Below are positions 1 through 6,497 of a stretch of 8,081 nt of DNA, piece after piece. The first letter of the stretch is position 1. Each line of letters opens with the position of its first letter. A program made the position numbers and the translations under genes. Below the pieces are notes generated by a model. The model made no database searches and had not been told where the DNA came from. It worked only from the letters and a program-made list of their open reading frames with translations. The stretch lies in contig JAAYQD010000128.1 in assembly GCA_012519465.1 (NCBI GenBank), forward strand, positions 1 to 8,081, read 5' to 3'. Origin of the DNA: Candidatus Cloacimonadota bacterium (GTDB lineage: Bacteria > Cloacimonadota > Cloacimonadia > Cloacimonadales > Cloacimonadaceae).

Positions 1-137
1 AAGGCGCCAGCTGAGTGCTCACGCGCGTTCGCGGTTGAGATTCGCTTCGCTCAAGTTGAGCGTGCTTCGCACTGTTATGAAGCTGCAGAATGCCGCTTTT
101 TCTGTAACCTGAAACCTGAAACCTTCCTTATTGAATA

Positions 138-198
138 CCGTTGTGATGCCGTTGTGATACCCAGCGGATTGCTGGGTATCACAACGGCATCACAAGCG
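138..198. repeat. Perfect 25-bp inverted repeat made of 11-bp units
   Basis: The left arm 141-165 and right arm 171-195 are exact reverse complements over 25 bp with a 5-base loop (166-170). Each arm itself contains a tandem 11-bp repeat: CCGTTGTGATG (138-148) then CCGTTGTGATA (149-159). The same units appear inverted at 177-187 (exact) and 188-198 (two mismatches). No T-tract follows on either strand, so it is not a normal intrinsic terminator. It may be a dispersed intergenic repeat, an mRNA-stabilising hairpin, or a multi-site protein target; the sequence alone does not decide. Confidence 0.85.
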
Positions 199-301
199 CA
201 TCTAATAGGAAAGAAGGCGGAATCGGATAAAAAAACGTCCTTTGATTCCTGCGGCAGAATGCCACTCCCATCAATCATCGCGAGCAGTAACAATGGCTTT
301 C

Positions 302-320
302 AGCCGGTGGTTTCACCGGT
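302..320 (+). repeat. REP-like hairpin (CCGGTG-GTTT-CACCGG)
   Basis: A 6-bp GC-rich stem, CCGGTG (304-309) with CACCGG (314-319), encloses a GTTT loop. An alternative overlapping hairpin, CGGTT-TT-AACCG, immediately follows and shares the CGG. The left half of this motif recurs inverted at 452-463. Small GC-rich hairpins in paired inverted orientation are typical of REP elements mobilised by RAYT (TnpA-REP) transposases, but no such transposase lies in this window. Confidence 0.45.
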
Positions 321-434
321 TTTAACCGTATGTTAATGAAGGGCTTACAGCATTTATGGATCAGGTTCCTGAGGTCAGGGTGATTCGCTGCGCTCGATGG
401 TAGCTCGCTTTGCTCGCTGGATAGTTTAATAAAA

Positions 435-463
435 GCCGACTAAAGTCAGCAAAACCACCGGCT
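435..463 (+). repeat. REP-like hairpin plus inverted partner of 302-313
   Basis: GCCGACT (435-441) pairs with AGTCAGC (444-450) around a 2-base loop with one mismatch, giving a GACTAAAGTC-type palindrome. It is followed directly by AAACCACCGGCT (452-463), the exact reverse complement of 302-313. Together with 302-320 this looks like a two-part inverted repeat pair. Palindromes of the GACTAAAGTC type recur in the intergenic DNA of several phyla, which is why I favour a dispersed repeat over a gene-specific regulator. Confidence 0.4.
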
Positions 464-673
464 AAAGCCTGTGTTACCATATACATACAGCATTAGATGC
501 GACCTTCTCATTATGATGATTTGTGGTAAAGAAAGAAGGAAACACCAATTTAAAATAGACTTGGCTTAAGCGAAGCCCCTGTTCACTGTTTACTGTCCCC
601 TAAGCCAGCCACCGGTTGGCGCCCCCCTCACATCCTCCTTGCATCCATCATGGTTTCAGGTTATATTATTATG

Positions 674-729
674 TTGCATACTTTGGCAATGCAATTAAAA
701 TATTATGTAGAAATGCCATATTAAAGGAG
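674..729 (+). promoter_or_regulatory. Leader of the secreted-protein gene: operator-like dyad, -10-like box and RBS
   Basis: AT-rich DNA begins near 660. TTGCAT (674-679) and ATGCAA (689-694) form a 6-bp dyad with a 9-base spacer, and TATTAT (701-706) is a possible -10 box. The -35 spacing is not good: TTGCAT is 21 bases upstream. The exact promoter is therefore uncertain. The ribosome binding site AAAGGAG (723-729) lies 5 bases before the ATG at 735 and clearly fixes that start. Confidence 0.4.
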
Positions 730-734
730 ACAAT

Positions 735-2546
735 ATGAAAACCCTAAAACGTTTAACAAAACCCATGAACGGTCTCGCCTTTTTGCTTATTTTGCTTATT
801 TGGTCGGGGGCAAGCACCGTATTTGCACAACCCATCTTCAGCTTTGATGTATATCATCTGGAAGCCTATGACCGCAGTGGCAATTGGACCTATGATGCCG
901 ATAGTCCAGGCTTTCCCACCCACGACGGGGATTGGTTTACCAAAAGCCCCAGCCCCTCCTATATGTTTCATTATTTTGCCGAAAAGTATATCCATCAAGG
1001 CACACCCACCGTCATCGAATGTGTGGATGTAAACCTGCCTTTCACCGATGATGCCTCAGAAGTGGTGATGCACTTTGATCCCTTCTCCCTCGTTTCCTTC
1101 AAACGCATCAACACCGTTGATCCCTTGATGCCTTGGGAAACCCCCGGTCAATCCGGAGACGAGCGCGTGTATGTGAGCAATGGCGGCCATATCACCCATA
1201 ATGGCATCCCCGTTCTCTACCTCCAAAAAGCCAAGTTCGTGATCACCACCCCCTATCCGAACCAAGCCCAGGTGCGCGCCCTGAACCCTATCTTCAGTTA
1301 TTGGACTGGCGATATTGGCACCGGTGCCCCTCAGACTGGTTATGGCTTTGGAGATTTGGACGAGGACCTCTCCGATCCCGCCTGGCTGGCTCTTTTTGCA
1401 GATTCAGATTATAAGGTGGAAATGCAACTCGTGGATATCGTCTCCACCGTCACCCCCAGCGTGGGCTACTTTGATTTTCTGTTCAACATCCTGCCTGCCA
1501 CCGTGCCTTACAGCGGCGGGGAAGTGGAAGTGGATTTGGACGATCTGCCCGGTGAAATAGCCGTTCCCGAAACAAAAGCAACCATTGAAGTTGTAGAAGG
1601 AACCCCCGGCGGATTGGCAGATGATATGAAGACCCTTTATCTTTCAGAGATTGGTGCCCCTCCCTCCGGCAATATGCCCGCGGGATTGGAATATACCACC
1701 AACAAACACTGGGAATTGGGCGGAACCCTGGAAACCTTCAATGTAAACATCCGCTTTGGCTTGGAAGGTGCAGATTTTGCCAAAGGACCCATGGATTGGC
1801 AGATCATCTATCGCCGCTATCCCGTCTTGGATTGGGAAATATGGCCAAATCAGTCCCTCGGTGGAAACGATACCATCGTGGCATACAACGTGACAGATTT
1901 CTACTTTTTCGCAGTGGCATCCCCCTACAAGGAAACCGTGCCCGTAGTGCTGAGCAGCATGAATGCATACGTCAATTCCGATCATATGGCAGTCCTCAAA
2001 TGGAGCACCGCCTCCGAGAGCGATATGAATGGCTTTAAGGTGTATGCAAACGATAATCTCCAGCTTGCCAATGCCCTGATTCTCACTCCCGTAGTGATCC
2101 CTGCCCACAACACCACAGACGGCGCAGATTACAGCTTTACCGCCAATGAATTGGAGGGCCCCGCCACTTACTACTTCTGGCTGGAAGCTATCTCCATTGA
2201 TGGACACAGCACCTTCTACGGTCCTGTATCCGTAATCCTGACCGGTGATGAGCCGGTACCCCCGCTGCCAGATCGCAGCATCTTAGGCACTGCTTATCCC
2301 AACCCCTTCAAGACCGGTTCCAGAACCAATATCAATGCCGAAATCAAGCAAAACGAGACCGGCACCTTGGAAATCTATAACATCGCAGGTCAAAAGGTAA
2401 AATCCTACACCCTGCCTGCGGGTGTCCACCAGATTGATTGGGATGGACGCGACGCCTCCGGACGCAATGTGGCCAGCGGCATCTACTATTACAAGCTCAC
2501 CACTCCCTCCTATACCCAAAGCCGCAAACTGGTAGTGGTAAAATAA
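735..2546 (+). CDS. Secreted protein of unknown function with Fn3-like and FlgD-like/T9SS sorting domains
   Basis: This is a 603-residue exported protein. Residues 1-31 form a signal peptide: a basic start (MKTLKRLTK), a hydrophobic core at about 13-24, and likely cleavage after VFA31 before Gln32. Residues 32 to about 400 are aromatic- and Asp-rich, with one visible Cys (96), and I cannot assign them to a family. Residues about 402-505 resemble a fibronectin-III-like segment, with a VVLSSMNAYV...LKWSTASESDMNGFKVY pattern common in Bacteroidetes surface proteins. Residues 516-603 are a C-terminal FlgD-like/type IX secretion type-A sorting domain: YPNPF at 521-525, then an LEIYNIAGQKV strand, WDGRDASGRNVASGIYYYKL, and a basic end (KLVVVK). 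The protein is therefore probably placed on or outside the outer membrane, but no catalytic motif is evident. A strong ribosome binding site at 723-729 supports the start. It is monocistronic, between the repeat region and a terminator. The architecture is clear and the function is unknown. Confidence 0.88.
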   Translation: MKTLKRLTKPMNGLAFLLILLIWSGASTVFAQPIFSFDVYHLEAYDRSGNWTYDADSPGFPTHDGDWFTKSPSPSYMFHYFAEKYIHQGTPTVIECVDVNLPFTDDASEVVMHFDPFSLVSFKRINTVDPLMPWETPGQSGDERVYVSNGGHITHNGIPVLYLQKAKFVITTPYPNQAQVRALNPIFSYWTGDIGTGAPQTGYGFGDLDEDLSDPAWLALFADSDYKVEMQLVDIVSTVTPSVGYFDFLFNILPATVPYSGGEVEVDLDDLPGEIAVPETKATIEVVEGTPGGLADDMKTLYLSEIGAPPSGNMPAGLEYTTNKHWELGGTLETFNVNIRFGLEGADFAKGPMDWQIIYRRYPVLDWEIWPNQSLGGNDTIVAYNVTDFYFFAVASPYKETVPVVLSSMNAYVNSDHMAVLKWSTASESDMNGFKVYANDNLQLANALILTPVVIPAHNTTDGADYSFTANELEGPATYYFWLEAISIDGHSTFYGPVSVILTGDEPVPPLPDRSILGTAYPNPFKTGSRTNINAEIKQNETGTLEIYNIAGQKVKSYTLPAGVHQIDWDGRDASGRNVASGIYYYKLTTPSYTQSRKLVVVK

Positions 2547-2584
2547 TCCTGCCCTTTGAGGCAGAACGCCATAGTTATACAAGC

Positions 2585-2611
2585 AAAGCCCGGAGATCTT
2601 CCGGGCTTTTT
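2585..2611 (+). terminator. Rho-independent terminator, possibly bidirectional
   Basis: AAAGCCCGGA (2585-2594) pairs perfectly with TCCGGGCTTT (2600-2609) around the loop GATCT, and the T-run continues to 2611. It lies 38 bases after the stop of the upstream plus-strand gene. On the minus strand the same 10-bp stem ends in TTT followed by GCTT, so it could also stop transcripts of the four-gene operon, whose last stop codon is at 2641-2643. A smaller hairpin without a T-tract (CTGCC 2549-2553 with GGCAG 2560-2564) precedes it. Confidence 0.9.
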
Positions 2612-2640
2612 CTATTGGATTAAAACAAAGTGGACGCCTG

Positions 2641-3684
2641 TTATTCTTGGCCTCTTTCCAGGGCACGCTCATATAGAACGCTGCGCAAGGCATTGATATT
2701 CTTATCCACAATCTTGCGCATCATCCTTACCGGAGGGTGGATCACGCTGATTCCCTCCTGATTGATGCCGCCAATTTCAATCAGCAGAGCATCGGTATCG
2801 TGGGTGTGGAAAAAGTAGTTGCGGGCATTGCCCACGCGGGAGCTATTGCCTTCTGCCACATGGTAGTATCCATCTTGATAGTCTCTTTTCACCAGTATGG
2901 CATAGCCTTTGGCAAAGTCCATCAGACTGTTGATCCGTGCCTCCTGCACAGCATCAGATTGCACCCATGCCGGCAGGTAGATGGTTTCGCTATAATTGCC
3001 GGATGCCGAGCTGTGATAAAAGAATGCCAGCTCAAAATCCTGCTTTTCGGCAAGGCTAATAATCGCCTGCACCTCTGGCTCTGTGGCAGGACGCTCCCCT
3101 TTATAATTGGGATGCGTGTGGGGCACGGGAACCTGATCTGCCCAAAAGACGGGGTAGTTCCGGTTTAGATCCACGCCATCTGTGCGGATATCGAAAGTCT
3201 TATTTTTGTTTGTGACACGGTTGTTTTTGCGCTTGCGGGCCAGCTCTCCGCTGCTTACCGCGCGCCAGCCTTCCGGATTGATGGTGGGCACTATCCAGAT
3301 TTGGTATTCTTCCAAGATCTTGCTCCACTGTTTGTGGCGCTTCCATTCTTGCGCCAAAGTGTGTGCCAAAGCCACGCTCAGCTCTATGCCCAACACCTCT
3401 TCCCCATGATGCTGGCCGATAATCAACACCCTGCCCTTGGCTTTGGGATCGCCTATTTCCAGGGCATAAATTGGGGTTTCACTGCCACTGCCAAAGCCAA
3501 TCAGCCTCACCTTCACCAATCCCGGATTGATGGCGGCAATCGCCTTCAGGTTACCGTAAAGCAGTTCTTCCTTTAGATATCCACGTTCCAGGGGAAACAC
3601 ATTGCTGCCAGTGCTGGCACAAGCCGCCATCATCAGGAGGCCAAGAGCCAGCAAGAAAGCGCTGAAAAGCCGGGATTGCCACAT
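2641..3684 (-). CDS. M14-family zinc carboxypeptidase, predicted lipoprotein
   Basis: This 347-residue metallopeptidase would remove C-terminal residues from peptides, or cleave peptidoglycan-type peptides, in the envelope. The N-terminus has a hydrophobic segment (about 6-21) ending in MMAAC, a plausible lipobox with Cys22 as the lipidated residue. The M14 signature is complete. GQHHGEE (90-96) supplies zinc ligands His93 and Glu96, NPEGW (136-140) follows, and DLNRNYP (172-178) supplies the Asn/Arg substrate-binding pair. His224 in FYHSS is the third zinc ligand, and Glu303 in LLIEIGG fits the catalytic glutamate. The length is normal for a single catalytic domain with a short leader. It is the last gene of the minus-strand operon, 12 nt after the nuclease gene. 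Its ribosome binding site AGGAAG (3691-3696 on the plus strand, read in reverse) directly follows that stop codon with a 6-nt spacer, which supports this ATG. The substrate (peptide versus murein peptide) cannot be told from sequence. Confidence 0.9.
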   Translation of the reverse strand: MWQSRLFSAFLLALGLLMMAACASTGSNVFPLERGYLKEELLYGNLKAIAAINPGLVKVRLIGFGSGSETPIYALEIGDPKAKGRVLIIGQHHGEEVLGIELSVALAHTLAQEWKRHKQWSKILEEYQIWIVPTINPEGWRAVSSGELARKRKNNRVTNKNKTFDIRTDGVDLNRNYPVFWADQVPVPHTHPNYKGERPATEPEVQAIISLAEKQDFELAFFYHSSASGNYSETIYLPAWVQSDAVQEARINSLMDFAKGYAILVKRDYQDGYYHVAEGNSSRVGNARNYFFHTHDTDALLIEIGGINQEGISVIHPPVRMMRKIVDKNINALRSVLYERALERGQE

Positions 3685-3696
3685 GTATATCTTCCT

Positions 3697-4734
3697 TTAA
3701 TAGCGTACGATTCTACAGCTCACACTGTTTCCTCTGCTGCTCAGATGCACCAGATAGACGCCTGCTGCCAGGGCATCGCCAGCATTGTCTTTGCCATCAA
3801 AGACAATCTCATTGTCTCCAGCCGTTAGGCTCAAGCTTTGCTGTTTCACCTTTCTGCCTTTGATATCATAGATGGCAAGCTGTGCCGGGGCGCTTTCCTT
3901 GCTACTGATGCCAATCCGGGTAACGCTGCCGAAGGGATTGGGATAAACGCCGGTAAATTGCAGAGAAAGCCCCGGAGCTTGTGTATAATCGTCATTGGCT
4001 GTGGGGCGCCAGATTCTGCCTACAAATTCCGGATGGTCCACAAAAGGATTGCGATTGCCCTGATAGTTTTGGACATGTTGATTGCGCTGTACCTCCAAGG
4101 CTGTGGGAGGGTCGTTTTCATGCCAATTGATCAGCTCCGGCAGCATATCCACATTCTGCTGGATCAAAGGATCATTGTAGCGCACATAAAAATACAAGAG
4201 TGCACGCGCCACTCTGCCCTTGGCTTCGTCCGCCGCTTCAAACACTGTGGGTCCCAGGGTGGAGGCTCCGCGATAGCTTTGCCAGGGCGTATAGCTATAA
4301 TACATTGTGGCAGTGTTTTGATTGGCTACGGGATACAAGGGATAATTGCCACGGTAGTTATTCACCAACGCATCGCAGGTAAATAGATGGTGGAGGTCTG
4401 CCTTTTTGATGCTGGATTGCGGGCTGCTAAACCAACTTTGCGGGTAGGTATGCTCCGTATTGGGATTGGTGGTGCCATTATAATCATAGCCCACATCAAA
4501 CACATAGCCCGTGTAGATGCAGGTGACCGTGCCGGCGGTATTATCGAGGTCTTGAAAGAGGTAGGCACGGGCGCCGGTGTAGTTGCTATTGGTATTGCTG
4601 CTAATCAGGGAGCGCAGGCCAAACAAAAGGTCATTGCCGGAGAGGTTCAGCACCGCATCATAATAGTTTCCCTGTGCTGCCAAAGAGATGGTGAGCAGCA
4701 CAAAGAGGAGGGTAAGAAGTCTTGATTTCATCAT
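3697..4734 (-). CDS. Secreted endonuclease I family nuclease with C-terminal sorting domain
   Basis: This is a 345-residue metal-dependent, non-specific DNA/RNA endonuclease of the EndA/NucM/Vvn (endonuclease I, beta-beta-alpha metal) family. Residues 1-20 form a signal peptide ending LAA before Gln21. The family motifs are in order: EHTYPQSWF (94-102, Glu94 metal ligand and His95 general base by analogy with Vvn), DLHHLF (113-118) followed by an NN-Y-R segment (125-128) where the second metal ligand usually lies, GRVARALLYFYVRY (173-186) and NPFVDHPE (229-236). Residues about 259-345 form a FlgD-like/T9SS sorting domain (YPNPF at 264-268, LAIYDIKGRKV, AAGVYLVHL). The chosen ATG (4734) overlaps the gmhA stop as ATGA; a second ATG at 4731 is equally possible. 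An upstream in-frame ATG at 4767 would add 11 residues that spoil the signal peptide. The likely role is degradation of extracellular DNA for nutrients. Native length and intact motifs suggest it is active. Confidence 0.92.
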   Translation of the reverse strand: MMKSRLLTLLFVLLTISLAAQGNYYDAVLNLSGNDLLFGLRSLISSNTNSNYTGARAYLFQDLDNTAGTVTCIYTGYVFDVGYDYNGTTNPNTEHTYPQSWFSSPQSSIKKADLHHLFTCDALVNNYRGNYPLYPVANQNTATMYYSYTPWQSYRGASTLGPTVFEAADEAKGRVARALLYFYVRYNDPLIQQNVDMLPELINWHENDPPTALEVQRNQHVQNYQGNRNPFVDHPEFVGRIWRPTANDDYTQAPGLSLQFTGVYPNPFGSVTRIGISSKESAPAQLAIYDIKGRKVKQQSLSLTAGDNEIVFDGKDNAGDALAAGVYLVHLSSRGNSVSCRIVRY

Positions 4735-5312
4735 ATTAATTCCGGATATAGTTCTTTTTCCACACATTGGATGATGGTGTGCAAGATCAAGGTATGCACT
4801 TCCTGGATGCGATCAGCGGTATCACCCGCCACGATCAGCTCAAAATCACAAAAGTCTTTCAGCTTGCCGCCGTCCTTGCCCAAGAGCGCAAAGGTAAAGC
4901 AGCCCCGGTCTTTGGCTACCTGCAAGCCACGTATCACGTTGGGTGAATTGCCGCTGGTGGATATTCCCACCACAAAATCATCGGCTTTTGCATACGCCTC
5001 CACCCCGCGGGAGAAGATCTCGTCAAAGCCATAATCGTTTCCCACACAGGTGATATGGGAGGGATCGGCGATGGCGATGCAGGGCAAGGCGGGACGGTCT
5101 TTGCGAAAGCGCCCGGTGAATTCCTCGGCAAAGTGCATGGCATCACACATGGAGCCGCCATTGCCAAAGATGATACACTTGCCTCCGCTGGCATAAACCC
5201 TTGCCAAAGCCGCGGCGATGCGCTGCATCTGGCTGATATTATTACTATCTTCCACAAAGGAGTTTAAGGTCTCCTGTGCCGTGGAAAATGCTGTCTTAAT
5301 GGTTTTAATCAT
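4731..5312 (-). CDS. gmhA: D-sedoheptulose 7-phosphate isomerase (GmhA), SIS domain
   Basis: This 193-residue cytoplasmic enzyme converts sedoheptulose 7-phosphate to D-glycero-D-manno-heptose 7-phosphate, the first step to nucleotide-activated heptose for lipopolysaccharide core or surface glycans. The SIS-fold markers align well with E. coli GmhA: the FGNGGS phosphate loop (49-54), DAMHFAEE (57-64, with zinc ligand His60 and catalytic Glu64), SHITCVGNDYGFDEIFSR (85-102), GISTSGNS (116-123), LLGKDGG (143-149) and DRIQEVH...LH (167-178, with Gln170 and His178). All residues known to form the active site are present and the length is typical. It starts 17 nt after the add stop with only a weak ribosome binding site (GAGA, about 12 nt before ATG), so translation may be coupled to add. 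Its TGA overlaps the nuclease ATG. The other heptose-pathway genes (kinase, adenylyltransferase or guanylyltransferase, phosphatase) are absent from this window. Confidence 0.93.
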   Translation of the reverse strand: MIKTIKTAFSTAQETLNSFVEDSNNISQMQRIAAALARVYASGGKCIIFGNGGSMCDAMHFAEEFTGRFRKDRPALPCIAIADPSHITCVGNDYGFDEIFSRGVEAYAKADDFVVGISTSGNSPNVIRGLQVAKDRGCFTFALLGKDGGKLKDFCDFELIVAGDTADRIQEVHTLILHTIIQCVEKELYPELI

Positions 5313-5328
5313 AGTATTATAGATTCTC

Positions 5329-6396
5329 TTACTCTTTTGTTTTGGTTATTAGTTCGTTCTTCTCAAGCTCTTCAAATTCACTCAGGGTCTCATTGATCAG
5401 CCTCACTCGCTCCTTATAGGGCAGAAAGGCGCTCTTGAACCCATTTAATATCACGTGTTTGAGGGTGGGATAATCCAGATTCAAGAGCTGGATTGCCAGC
5501 ATATATTCATCGGTGACGGTGGTATCGGAGATGGTGCGGTTATCTGTATTAAGGGTCACCCTGAGGCCACAATCGATATAATACCCCACTGGATGGCTGC
5601 GGCTATCCGGCACCGCCTTGGTGTGGAAATTGCTCTTGATGCACACCTCCAGGGGGATACGGTGATCGTTCACATAGTGCAAGAGATCCTCGTTTTCCCT
5701 CAGGCGGGTGCCGTGTCCGATGCGATGTGCACCGCAGAGATGGAGCGCTTGGGAGATGCTTTCAGCGCCGCTGGCCTCACCCGCGTGGATAGTGATATTG
5801 AGGTTGTTTTCCCGTGCCAAATCAAAGGCTTCTTTATGAACAATGGCTGGGTTCTTGTACTCCCCGCCTGCCAGGTCAAAGCCTATCACTCCCTTGTTTT
5901 TGAACTCCACCGCCAGCTCTGCCAGCTGCAACGAGGTGCTGGGGTCCATATTGCGGATGCCACAGATTATCACCCCGGTTTTAATGGGAAAATCACGCTC
6001 TGCCGCCCTCAAGCCGTCTATCACCGCCTGGGAATTCTCTGTGAGCTGGAGCCCGCCTTCCGTGTGCAGGATGGGGCTATAGCGAACCTCCATATAGCGC
6101 ACGTTTTCGCGGGCGGCATCCTCTGCCAATTCATAGGCAGCTTGGCGCAAGCCTTCCTTGGTTTGCAGCACCATATTCACGATGTGAAAGCCACGCAGAT
6201 AATCTTCCAAACTATCGGTATGTTCACCACATACGATCAGTTTTGCCAGCGCCTCCTCATCGGTGGCAGGCAGTTTTATATTTTGCTGTGCTGCCATCTT
6301 CAGGATGGAGGGAATCCTCACGCTGCCATCCAAGTGCACATGCAGGTCTGTTTTGGGCAATTTGTGAACCAGTTCACGAGTCAATTTAAGCTTCAT
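5329..6396 (-). CDS. add: Adenosine deaminase
   Basis: This 355-residue cytoplasmic zinc enzyme hydrolytically deaminates adenosine and deoxyadenosine to inosine and deoxyinosine in purine salvage. The amidohydrolase-type TIM barrel signatures are all visible: TDLHVHLDGS (16-25, zinc ligands His19 and His21), YMEVRYSP (101-108), GFDLAGGE (172-179), ITIHAGEA (201-208, zinc ligand His204 and catalytic Glu207), RIGHGTRL (225-232, His228), EVCIKSN (250-256) and LNTDNRTIS (282-290, zinc ligand Asp285). The NTDNR form, rather than NTDDP, is usual in bacterial enzymes of this family. The length matches. The start is supported by ATGAGGTA (6403-6410 read in reverse), placing GAGG 8 nt from the ATG. 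It is the first gene of a four-gene minus-strand operon with gmhA, a secreted nuclease and an M14 peptidase. Release of deoxyadenosine from scavenged DNA would give this enzyme its substrate, which fits the nuclease neighbour; that link is inference. Confidence 0.94.
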   Translation of the reverse strand: MKLKLTRELVHKLPKTDLHVHLDGSVRIPSILKMAAQQNIKLPATDEEALAKLIVCGEHTDSLEDYLRGFHIVNMVLQTKEGLRQAAYELAEDAARENVRYMEVRYSPILHTEGGLQLTENSQAVIDGLRAAERDFPIKTGVIICGIRNMDPSTSLQLAELAVEFKNKGVIGFDLAGGEYKNPAIVHKEAFDLARENNLNITIHAGEASGAESISQALHLCGAHRIGHGTRLRENEDLLHYVNDHRIPLEVCIKSNFHTKAVPDSRSHPVGYYIDCGLRVTLNTDNRTISDTTVTDEYMLAIQLLNLDYPTLKHVILNGFKSAFLPYKERVRLINETLSEFEELEKNELITKTKE

Positions 6397-6414
6397 TTTC
6401 TTTACCTCATTCTT

Positions 6415-6451
6415 AGTATAACACCATTGAAAAAGGCGGCAAAATTGTCAA
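6415..6451 (-). promoter_or_regulatory. Candidate promoter of the add-gmhA-nuclease-peptidase operon
   Basis: Read on the minus strand, TATACT (6420 to 6415) is a good -10 box. A weak -35, TTTGCC (6443 to 6438), lies 17 bases upstream. A perfect TTGACA (6451 to 6446) lies slightly further up, but is 25 bases from the -10, too far for standard spacing. Transcription would begin about 6408, just ahead of or within the ribosome binding site, giving a very short leader. The position is plausible; the exact boxes are uncertain. Confidence 0.45.
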
Positions 6452-6497
6452 TTGCTAAGTTTTAAGCACTCCGCCCCCACCCCTTCCTTATTAACCA

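Larger units (their letters stand above)
197..501. repeat. Widely spaced 10-bp inverted repeat, possible foldback element ends
   Basis: CGCATCTAAT at 197-206 is exactly inverted as ATTAGATGCG at 492-501. A second, longer inverted pair lies inside it: AGCCGGTGGTTT at 302-313 with AAACCACCGGCT at 452-463. The nested arrangement resembles a small non-autonomous foldback (MITE-like) element of about 305 bp. No flanking target-site duplication is obvious to me and a 10-bp match could be chance, so this is tentative. Confidence 0.3.
1..734. other. Gene-free, repeat-rich intergenic region
   Basis: I see no supportable gene here. The stretch is a mosaic of short palindromes and repeats: CG-rich runs of the type TTCGCTTCGCTC (near 43-54, 386-394 and 402-419), the inverted repeat at 138-198, REP-like hairpins at 302-320 and 435-463, a GCAGAATGCC direct repeat (85-94 and 254-263), and a short tandem CCTGAAA run near 108-121. 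Frame 1 of the plus strand is open from the left edge to a stop at 334-336. Its translation is rich in Cys, has no recognisable family, and runs straight through the palindrome, so I treat it as non-coding. Only the last ~75 bases (about 660-734) look like the leader of the downstream gene. Confidence 0.7.

Noticed and set aside
122..132. CCTTCCTTATT shared with 6482-6492
   Set aside because: An 11-bp match is expected by chance several times in a window of this size, and flanking sequence does not match.
153..183. TGTGA...TCACA arms resembling a CRP-type site
   Set aside because: The half-sites are 21 bases apart instead of 6, and the match extends far beyond a CRP site as part of a 25-bp palindrome.
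138..198. CRISPR array
   Set aside because: The repeated unit is only 11 bp, is immediately tandem with no spacers, and half the copies are inverted; no cas gene is present.
1..336. Plus-strand frame open from the left edge to a TAA at 334-336 (111 codons), and an overlapping minus-strand frame at 75-293
   Set aside because: Both run through the perfect palindrome and other repeats, have only GTG or late internal starts without a ribosome binding site, are unusually Cys-rich, and match no family I recognise. Openness on both strands is explained by the repeat sequence.
1644..2207. Antisense open frame (187 codons) opposite the secreted-protein gene
   Set aside because: It lies wholly within a gene with a clear Fn3-like segment and no start signals of its own; codon bias of the sense strand explains the lack of stops.
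5316..5321. Consensus TATAAT (minus strand) between add and gmhA as an internal promoter
   Set aside because: There is no -35 at proper spacing, and transcription would start at or inside the gmhA ATG, giving a leaderless or truncated message.
5455..6465. Long antisense open frame (336 codons) opposite add
   Set aside because: The other strand encodes every adenosine deaminase signature in order. The antisense frame has no ribosome binding site, no family resemblance, and would overrun the operon promoter.
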